Part shown: positions 15,244 to 20,679 of the stretch, in pieces
How positions within the stretch are numbered: position 1 is the first letter of the stretch
Layout of the letters: the number at the start of each line of letters is the position of its first letter
Source of the DNA: CAZPQV01 sp964588705
GTDB lineage: Bacteria > Bacteroidota > Bacteroidia > Flavobacteriales > Weeksellaceae
DNA: 20,679 nucleotides
NCBI GenBank assembly: GCA_964588705.1
Contig: CAZPQV010000040.1
Coordinates: 1-20,679 of the forward strand
Reading direction: 5' to 3'
The notes under the pieces: generated by a model
Told to the model about the DNA's origin: nothing
Database searches by the model: none
Seen by the model: the letters and a program-made list of their open reading frames with translations, nothing else
Made by a program: the position numbers and the translations under genes

Positions 15244-16599
15244 ATGATATTAAACAGTCTATTCACCAGCCAACGTACCGGAAATCACGGTGCGACATCT
15301 GCTTCGCGAACCGATTTTCAAAGGGATTTCGACCGGATTATTTTTTCCTCAGCTTTTCGAAGGCTACAGAATAAAACCCAGGTTTTTCCTTTGCCCGGAA
15401 GTGTTTTTGTGCATAACCGTTTAACGCACTCTCTTGAAGTTTCCTCTGTGGGAAGGAGTTTGGGAAGTTTGGCAGGAGAATTCATTGTTGACAATTTCGG
15501 GAATGAACTGAACGAAAACAGCGAGGAATTTTATCTCTATAATTTAAGCAACGTTATTGCAGCGGCTTGTCTGTGTCACGATGTTGGCAATCCGGCTTTT
15601 GGGCATTCGGGAGAAGATGCGATTGCGAGCTACTTTGAGAAAAATGAAAAAGATTTAAAATCTAAATTCAACGAAAAAGAATGGGCTGATCTTGTAAATT
15701 TTGAAGGAAATGCCAATGCCATCCGCGTGCTTACTCATCAGCAAACCGGGAAAGATGAAGGCGGAATTCAGCTCACGCACACAACCTTGGCCAGTATTGC
15801 AAAATATCCTTGCGAAGCCATCGCAAAACAGAAGGGAATTCTTCACCGCAAGAAATTCGGATTTTTTCAGAATGAAAAAGAGACGTTTCTAAGTGTTGCC
15901 AATTCAGTCAATATGATTTCTGAAAGTGAGGAACCAACAATTTTCAAACGTCATCCGTTTGTGTGGTTGGTTGAAGCAGCCGACGATATCTGCTACAATA
16001 TTATCGATATGGAAGATGCGCACCGTTTGGGAATTGTATCGACTTCCGATATCGAAAATCTGTTTTTTGAACTGATTAAATCTGAAAATCAAAATACAAA
16101 AAGAGTAGAGCAAAAACTGGCTGCGATTTCCAATGCCAATGAAAGAATTTCATATCTCAGAGCGAAGGTGATTAATGCTTTGATAAATAAATCGATTTCA
16201 ATTTATAAGGAAAATTTCAATAAAGTTCTTGATGGCACTTTAGATAAAGCGCTTCTCGATAAATACAAAAAAAGTAACCCGTCGCTTCAGGAAATTGAAA
16301 GTTTTTCAATCGCGAAAATCTATGGTCACCGGTCGGTGGTGGAGATTGAAAATGCCGGATATAATGTCATGTATGAATTGCTGAATCATTTCATTCCACC
16401 AATCATCAAAGAGAAAACAGACCGAAAATCTTATGACAAAAAAGCGCTTCAACTCATTCCAAATCAGTTTCATTATGATGACGGAACCGTTTATCAGAAA
16501 GTTCTTGGTGTTATCGATTTCGTTTCAGGAATGACTGATAATTTCGCCACAGACCTTTACCGAAAAATTAAAGGAATCGACATTGGAATGACGGTGTAG
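15244..16599 (+). CDS. dgt: dGTP triphosphohydrolase (HD-domain dNTPase)
   Basis: Cytosolic HD-domain enzyme hydrolysing dGTP (and possibly other dNTPs) to the deoxynucleoside and triphosphate; same superfamily as SAMHD1. The chosen ATG gives 451 residues starting MILNSLFTSQRTGNHGA. An upstream in-frame ATG at 15169 would overlap the divergent lipoprotein gene and add a sequence unlike the family. The family signature SRTDFQRDFDRIIFSSAFRR (21-40) is followed by LQNKTQVFP, then the metal and catalytic histidines in NRLTHSLEV (H62) and the HD pair in CLCHDVGNPAFGHSGEDA (H112, D113, H121). The fourth metal ligand is expected in EAADDICYNIIDMEDAH (about 244-260). Length fits the longer Dgt type. 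The gene stands alone; a hairpin without a T tract follows the stop. Confidence 0.93.
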   Translation: MILNSLFTSQRTGNHGATSASRTDFQRDFDRIIFSSAFRRLQNKTQVFPLPGSVFVHNRLTHSLEVSSVGRSLGSLAGEFIVDNFGNELNENSEEFYLYNLSNVIAAACLCHDVGNPAFGHSGEDAIASYFEKNEKDLKSKFNEKEWADLVNFEGNANAIRVLTHQQTGKDEGGIQLTHTTLASIAKYPCEAIAKQKGILHRKKFGFFQNEKETFLSVANSVNMISESEEPTIFKRHPFVWLVEAADDICYNIIDMEDAHRLGIVSTSDIENLFFELIKSENQNTKRVEQKLAAISNANERISYLRAKVINALINKSISIYKENFNKVLDGTLDKALLDKYKKSNPSLQEIESFSIAKIYGHRSVVEIENAGYNVMYELLNHFIPPIIKEKTDRKSYDKKALQLIPNQFHYDDGTVYQKVLGVIDFVSGMTDNFATDLYRKIKGIDIGMTV

Positions 16600-16623
16600 C
16601 TTTTTACTGAAAGGTAAAAAAGC
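16598..16623 (+). terminator. Hairpin at the end of the dGTPase gene
   Basis: AGCTTTTTAC (16598-16607) pairs with GTAAAAAAGCT (16613-16623) apart from one bulged A. The stem begins within the stop codon. No T tract follows, so it may serve as a 3' stabiliser rather than a true intrinsic terminator. Confidence 0.4.
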
Positions 16624-16793
16624 TAAGTTGTAAAGTCGTTTGGTTTTGTAGATATGAAGTAAGTTTTATGCTAATTATTTATTTCCCCTTTCCGTAACTC
16701 CGTCTTTTCGCTTTTTCCTAAAATATTAAGAAAAATCCGTAACTTTAAGAAGTTATTTACTACTAATTATTTAAACTGTTAAAACAAATTATT

Positions 16794-17729
16794 ATGGGAT
16801 TTATAGGTATTTTTATTTTTCTTGGGTTACTGATTTTGTTCGCTTCGTTTTTCATTGTGAAGCAACAGACAGCCGCTATCGTAGAGCGATTTGGTAAACT
16901 TCAGTCGGTTCGTCACGCCGGTTTTCATTTGAAAATTCCGGTGATTGATCAGATTTCAAAACGTATGAATCTGAAGATTCAGCAGCTAGATGTAATTATC
17001 GATACCAAAACTTTGGATAACGTATTCGTAAAGATGAAAGTTTCAGTTCAGTATCAGGTAATTAGAGATCAGGTTGCCGATGCATTCTATAAACTTGAAT
17101 ATCCGGAAGGACAGATTACATCATTCGTTTTCGATGTGGTGCGTGCAGAAGTTCCTAAAATGAAACTGGACGATGTTTTCGTTCGTAAAGACGATATTGC
17201 GATTGCGGTAAAAGGTGAGCTTCAGGAAGCGATGAACAGCTATGGTTATGATATTATTAAAGCATTAGTTACCGATATCGATCCGGATGAGCAGGTGAAA
17301 CACGCCATGAACAGAATTAACGCTGCAGAACGTGAAAAAACCGCTGCGGAATACGAGTCTGAAGCACAAAGGATTAGAATTGTGGCGGTTGCAAAAGCAG
17401 AAGCAGAATCTAAAAAACTTCAGGGACAGGGTATTGCAGACCAGAGAAGAGAAATTGCAAAAGGTCTGAAAGAATCTGTTGAAATGCTGAACGACGTTAA
17501 TATCAACGCTGCTGAAGCATCTGCGCTGATTGTGGTTACACAACACTATGATACGCTGCATTCTGTAGGTTCAAATAACAGAAGTAACCTTGTTCTGTTG
17601 CCAAATTCGCCAACAGCGGCAAGCAATATGCTGAATGATTTGGTGGTTTCGATGGCCGCAACGCAGCAGTTTGCAGATTTGGACAAAGGAAATCTTCCGC
17701 CGGCACCGAAAAGACACGGACACGGATAA
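16794..17729 (+). CDS. SPFH/band 7 domain membrane protein (stomatin/QmcA-like)
   Basis: 311 residues. One N-terminal membrane helix (about 4-22, IGIFIFLGLLILFASFFIV) is followed directly by an SPFH/prohibitin-homology domain (VERFGKLQSVRHAGFHLKIP, then a strand-rich part to about residue 190). A long coiled-coil helix rich in Ala, Glu and Lys follows (AAEREKTAAEYESEAQRIRI to GIADQRREIAKGLKESVEML). The C-terminus is short, with a small His-containing tail (PAPKRHGHG). Such proteins form ring-like oligomers marking ordered membrane regions and influence membrane-protease and transporter function. No NfeD-type partner gene is next to it; it appears monocistronic with its own terminator. The 194-base region upstream holds a possible but weak promoter and nothing else recognised. 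Confidence 0.92.
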   Translation: MGFIGIFIFLGLLILFASFFIVKQQTAAIVERFGKLQSVRHAGFHLKIPVIDQISKRMNLKIQQLDVIIDTKTLDNVFVKMKVSVQYQVIRDQVADAFYKLEYPEGQITSFVFDVVRAEVPKMKLDDVFVRKDDIAIAVKGELQEAMNSYGYDIIKALVTDIDPDEQVKHAMNRINAAEREKTAAEYESEAQRIRIVAVAKAEAESKKLQGQGIADQRREIAKGLKESVEMLNDVNINAAEASALIVVTQHYDTLHSVGSNNRSNLVLLPNSPTAASNMLNDLVVSMAATQQFADLDKGNLPPAPKRHGHG

Positions 17730-17734
17730 AATAT

Positions 17735-17767
17735 AAATCGCCTGAAATTTTTCAGGCGATTTTTTTG
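17735..17767 (+). terminator. Intrinsic terminator after the SPFH gene
   Basis: AAATCGCCTGAA (17735-17746) and TTCAGGCGATTT (17751-17762) form a 12-bp perfect stem with an ATTT loop, followed by a T run to about 17767. Confidence 0.92.
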
Positions 17768-17896
17768 GTTTATGTCACGGAGTGTTTGGATTTGATTTCG
17801 GAGTTACACTAAGTTTTTATTATTTAGAGAATAAAAGGTATTTGATGTTTTTCATAAAAGAATTTGCGTCATCGGCTAAATCTCCGAGAGAATAAA

Positions 17897-18208
17897 TTAC
17901 TCAATAAATTTCACCTTTCCTGAAAGCAGTTGCCAGAACATTAGGAACTGGGCTTTAATCCAGAACAGAATATTACTGAAGGTCTTTTTTCTTTCCCTTT
18001 CAAACATAAATGGTCCGATGATGGTAAAAATCGTTAGACAAATCGGGACGTACCAAAAGAACCTTTCTTTTCCGGAATAAATCACGTAGAGAATGGCAAG
18101 TATTGAAAACGCAAAACCAGCAAAGAGAAATATCTTTGTGCCGGTTTTCGAATGTTCTTTCAGAAATTCGGTATAATAGCTTTTGAATCTGTTGATGTTT
18201 TCTGACAT
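17897..18208 (-). CDS. Small membrane protein, two predicted helices
   Basis: 103 residues with no recognised family. A polar, Lys/Glu-containing N-terminus (MSENINRFKSYYTEFLKEHS) precedes two hydrophobic segments near residues 25-44 (IFLFAGFAFSILAILYVIYS) and 51-68 (FWYVPICLTIFTIIGPFMF). After a basic RERKK stretch comes a Phe/Trp-rich amphipathic tail. By the positive-inside tendency both ends should face the cytosol. It starts 15 bases after the stop of the amino-acid permease on the same strand, so it is probably cotranscribed and might modulate that transporter, but this is inferred only from position. Its stop lies next to repeat-like intergenic sequence. Confidence 0.72.
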   Translation of the reverse strand: MSENINRFKSYYTEFLKEHSKTGTKIFLFAGFAFSILAILYVIYSGKERFFWYVPICLTIFTIIGPFMFERERKKTFSNILFWIKAQFLMFWQLLSGKVKFIE

Positions 18209-18223
18209 AGAAATCTGAAGTTG

Positions 18224-19909
18224 TTACTTCAGATCACCGTTCAAATCCTGTTCCAATTTACTGTTTTTCATTCCGTAGAAGAAATAAATTGCCAATCCAA
18301 TCGCAAACCACAATCCAAACCAGAACCAGTTATTGTGCGTCATCCCTGTTAGAAGGTAAAGACATGAAGTCAGTCCTAAAAGCGGAATTAAACTTAGGTT
18401 TCGGGCAAATGCGAGGGCAACCAAAACAAAATTCACCAGAATATAAATGAAAACCGAAAGTCGGAATTCACCTTCATTAGGATCCTTCAAGTCCATTAAA
18501 TTTTGGAAAAATTCCGGCTGCCAAAAATAGAATCCTGCCAAACCTCCTAGGAATAATACCGGGAAAATATATTTTGAATTGATGTAAGGCATGTGAAAAC
18601 GGCCTTTCAGTTTTTGCTTTCTTGGCATCAGAAGAATACCTCCGTTTACCAAAACAAAGGCGAAAATAGTTCCGATACTGGTAAAATCAAGAATGAAAGA
18701 TTTATCCGTAAAAAGAATTGGTAAACCTACTGCAATACCTGTAATAATGGTTGCAAAAGCCGGAGTTTTATATTTCGGATGAATCTCTGCAAACCGCTTC
18801 GGAAGAAGTCCGTCTCTACTCATCGCATACCAGATTCTCGGCTGTCCCATTTGGAAAACCAGTAGAACAGACGTAATGGCAATAATTGCCGTAACTGCGA
18901 CTACAAATTCCATAATTGGAAGGTTTCCGTTTTCCGGCGCAAAGATGAATGCTAAAGGATCGCCGATACCGTCGAATTTTCTGTAATCTACAATTCCTGT
19001 AAGAATTAGAGTCAGTAAAATATAAAGTGTGGTGGAGATTACCAACGAAAGAATCATACCGCGAGGAAGATTTTTCTGTGGATCTTTAGTTTCTTCGGAA
19101 AGCACACTTAACGCATCAAAGCCAATATAGGCGAAGAATACTCCTGAAACTGCGGCCATAACGCCCGAAAAACCATTTGGCATAAAAGATTTTACACCTT
19201 CGTTATTTACCGGAGTCCAGTTGTCTGCGTTGATATAAAATATTCCAACACCAATAATTAAAGCGATAACTGCTAGTTTAAGAATCACCAGAACATTATT
19301 GAAATTCTTACTTTCTCTGATACCGATATAAACCAAAACGGTAATCATAATATTGATGATAATCGCAGGAATATCAACGATGAATTTCAGGTTTCCAAGC
19401 AGTGGAGCATTCTTCCAGGCATTGATCAGTTCCTGGTTGGTAGAGCCGGCTTCAAAAGCTTTTTTCGCTTCAGGATAGCTGGTTGAAAGGTAATCAGGAA
19501 TATGAAAACCAAGTCTTTCCACAAAACTGGTGAAATAATCGCTCCATGAAAATGCAACATAAATATTTCCGAAGGAATATTCCATAATAAGTGCCCAACC
19601 GATAATCCACGCTATCAGTTCACCAAAACTCGCGTAGGCATAAGTGTAAGCACTTCCTGCAGTTGGAATTCTGCTGGCAAATTCAGCATAAGACATGGCC
19701 GTAAAAGCACAGGCAATACCACAAATGATATAAAGAGAAATTACGCCTGGACCGCCACGGAAAATGGCTTCACCCAAACTGCTGAAACTTCCGGCACCAA
19801 TAATCGCTGCAAGCCCAAAAAACACAATATCCCAAACCCCTAAAACGCGGTTGAAATGTGTAGAATGATTATCAGCGTCGTAGCGTTTTCTTCTGAAAAG
19901 TTGGTTCAT
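18224..19909 (-). CDS. APC-superfamily amino-acid permease (cationic amino-acid transporter-like)
   Basis: 561-residue inner-membrane transporter with roughly 12 to 14 hydrophobic helices. Signatures of the CAT branch of the APC superfamily are visible: first helix WDIVFFGLAAIIGAGSFSSL with the unwound G-A-G substrate site, then AEFASRIPTAGSAYTYAYAS with FGELIAWIIGWALIMEY after it, and FFAYIGFDALSVLSEETKDP in the middle. Two extra C-terminal helices end in IGLAIYFFYGMKNSKL. Relatives import cationic or neutral amino acids by proton symport or facilitated transport; the exact substrate cannot be assigned. The gene is the first of a two-gene unit with the small membrane protein and is transcribed away from the secreted-protein gene at the right edge. 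Confidence 0.92.
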   Translation of the reverse strand: MNQLFRRKRYDADNHSTHFNRVLGVWDIVFFGLAAIIGAGSFSSLGEAIFRGGPGVISLYIICGIACAFTAMSYAEFASRIPTAGSAYTYAYASFGELIAWIIGWALIMEYSFGNIYVAFSWSDYFTSFVERLGFHIPDYLSTSYPEAKKAFEAGSTNQELINAWKNAPLLGNLKFIVDIPAIIINIMITVLVYIGIRESKNFNNVLVILKLAVIALIIGVGIFYINADNWTPVNNEGVKSFMPNGFSGVMAAVSGVFFAYIGFDALSVLSEETKDPQKNLPRGMILSLVISTTLYILLTLILTGIVDYRKFDGIGDPLAFIFAPENGNLPIMEFVVAVTAIIAITSVLLVFQMGQPRIWYAMSRDGLLPKRFAEIHPKYKTPAFATIITGIAVGLPILFTDKSFILDFTSIGTIFAFVLVNGGILLMPRKQKLKGRFHMPYINSKYIFPVLFLGGLAGFYFWQPEFFQNLMDLKDPNEGEFRLSVFIYILVNFVLVALAFARNLSLIPLLGLTSCLYLLTGMTHNNWFWFGLWFAIGLAIYFFYGMKNSKLEQDLNGDLK

Positions 19910-19927
19910 TTATCAAGAAAATAAAAA

Positions 19928-19935
19928 CAAATGTA
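19928..19935 (-). promoter_or_regulatory. -7 promoter element for the permease gene
   Basis: On the minus strand TACATTTG matches TAnnTTTG exactly, 18 bases before the ATG at 19909. At the expected -33 position the trimer is TTT rather than TTG. Confidence 0.45.
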
Positions 19936-20008
19936 ACGAAAATTGTTTTTCTTAAAATAAAAAATCAGATTTTACGTATTATAATTAATGATTTTGCAAC
20001 TTTGCAGT

Positions 20009-20679
20009 ATGTGGAGAAAGTTATTTTTTCTGATTACCGTATTCTTTTTACAATCTCTTTATTCTCAGAATACAGAGATAAAGAATACTGCCGGTACTTT
20101 ACTTTCTACAACTTATTATTTTTGTTCGGGTGAGAGTTTGGATTTGAAGGTGGATGATTATACGCAGTCATCATCATCATCGTTAGTTGTGGAACCTATC
20201 AATAATTATTTGCATATTATCAACAGTTCCATAGGAGAGTCAGATGTGCCATTTAGTGTAACGACGGGGGATAACGTCTTTAGTTTACCATTGAATTTGG
20301 GTTTTAACTTTAATTTTTTTGGAACTGCTTACACAAAACTTGTAGTTGGGACAAATGGAAGGATTGTTTTTACAAATGATTCAGTCTTAGACAATCTGAA
20401 TGATAACGGCACCTATATTGATCGGACTTTTACGGATGCGCCACAGGAAAAACTACCTTCTGGAAAGTATAACGAAGTTTATAAAAACGCGCCGACGGAC
20501 AGACAGATTCCTTTAGCACAGATTTTTGCGGGATTTACAAGATTAAGAAGTAACAGTGGAACTACGCTTTATAGGTATAAATATTTTACTGACGGCACTA
20601 ACAGTGGTATTGCAGTCACTTTTCAGGATGCTATTCCACATAATGGATTTGGAGGTGACTACGGAGGAAGGTTGACCAG
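20009..20679 (+). CDS. Secreted protein, 3' partial, probable type IX secretion cargo
   Basis: The frame opens at this ATG and has no stop before the window ends, giving at least 223 residues. The N-terminus MWRKLFFLITVFFLQSLYSQ is a signal peptide ending in the Tyr-Ser-Gln typical of flavobacterial exports. The mature part begins NTEIKNTAGTLLSTTYYFCS and continues with GESLDLKVDDYTQ, a serine run, and LNLGFNFNFFGTAYTKLVVG followed by TNGRIVF, a beta-sandwich-like opening seen in large flavobacterial surface proteins that end in a type IX sorting domain. That C-terminal signal, if present, lies beyond the window. Only the signal peptide is firm; the secretion route and an adhesin-like role are inference. 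It is divergent from the permease gene, with 99 bases between the starts. Confidence 0.8.
   Translation, partial: MWRKLFFLITVFFLQSLYSQNTEIKNTAGTLLSTTYYFCSGESLDLKVDDYTQSSSSSLVVEPINNYLHIINSSIGESDVPFSVTTGDNVFSLPLNLGFNFNFFGTAYTKLVVGTNGRIVFTNDSVLDNLNDNGTYIDRTFTDAPQEKLPSGKYNEVYKNAPTDRQIPLAQIFAGFTRLRSNSGTTLYRYKYFTDGTNSGIAVTFQDAIPHNGFGGDYGGRLT

Noticed and set aside
1..20679. CRISPR array, tRNA, rRNA, prophage, insertion sequence or restriction/defence genes
   Set aside because: No regularly spaced direct repeats, cloverleaf-like segments, conserved rRNA stretches or transposase, integrase or nuclease motifs were found by reading. A tRNAscan and profile search would settle this.

Overview
The window looks like a draft chromosomal scaffold from a flavobacterium, probably of the Chryseobacterium/Kaistella group (Weeksellaceae). 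The grounds are low GC content, several promoters of the Bacteroidota type (TTG at -33, TAnnTTTG at -7), few recognisable Shine-Dalgarno sites, lipoproteins with short lipoboxes, and a secreted protein at the right edge that resembles type IX secretion cargo. The genus is an inference from general familiarity. No rRNA, tRNA, CRISPR array, transposase or phage gene was seen. A run of ten Ns marks an assembly join inside gcvP.

Layout. (1) 1-4969: a tripartite RND metal-efflux operon in the order inner-membrane pump (5' end outside the window), TolC-like outer-membrane channel, lipoprotein adaptor. It is closed by an intrinsic terminator at 5043-5084. (2) 5098-8578: an accessory-looking group of four small SRPBCC (START/Bet v1 fold) proteins, a two-domain PhnB-like VOC protein and a small lipoprotein, all on the plus strand. 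The first two SRPBCC genes are tandem paralogues. A shared bidirectional terminator (8578-8606) separates this group from (3), a convergent 353-residue protein of unknown function (8611-9672, minus) with a possible kinase-like motif order. (4) 9829-10476: a membrane-anchored J-domain protein. It is followed by a repeat-littered intergenic region and a 50-residue Cys-rich peptide gene (10680-10832, minus). (5) 10981-13796: gcvP, the glycine decarboxylase P-protein, which looks intact in the organism but is split here by the N run. (6) 13797-14092: terminator plus a palindromic repeat. (7) A divergent pair: a lipoprotein with Ca-binding TSP3-like repeats (14093-15193, minus) and a dGTPase-family HD hydrolase (15244-16599, plus). 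(8) 16794-17729: an SPFH/band 7 membrane protein with its own terminator. (9) 17897-19909, minus: an APC amino-acid permease followed by a small membrane protein. (10) 20009 to the end: the start of a secreted protein that runs off the window.

Functionally most of this is core housekeeping: metal efflux, one-carbon metabolism, dNTP control, membrane quality and amino-acid uptake. The less explained parts are the SRPBCC/VOC group, the kinase-like unknown, the Cys-rich micropeptide, and two kinds of intergenic repeat: a 21-bp-arm palindrome and degenerate dispersed fragments. No clearly new multi-gene system is demonstrated. The strongest candidate for an undescribed function is the 353-residue protein.
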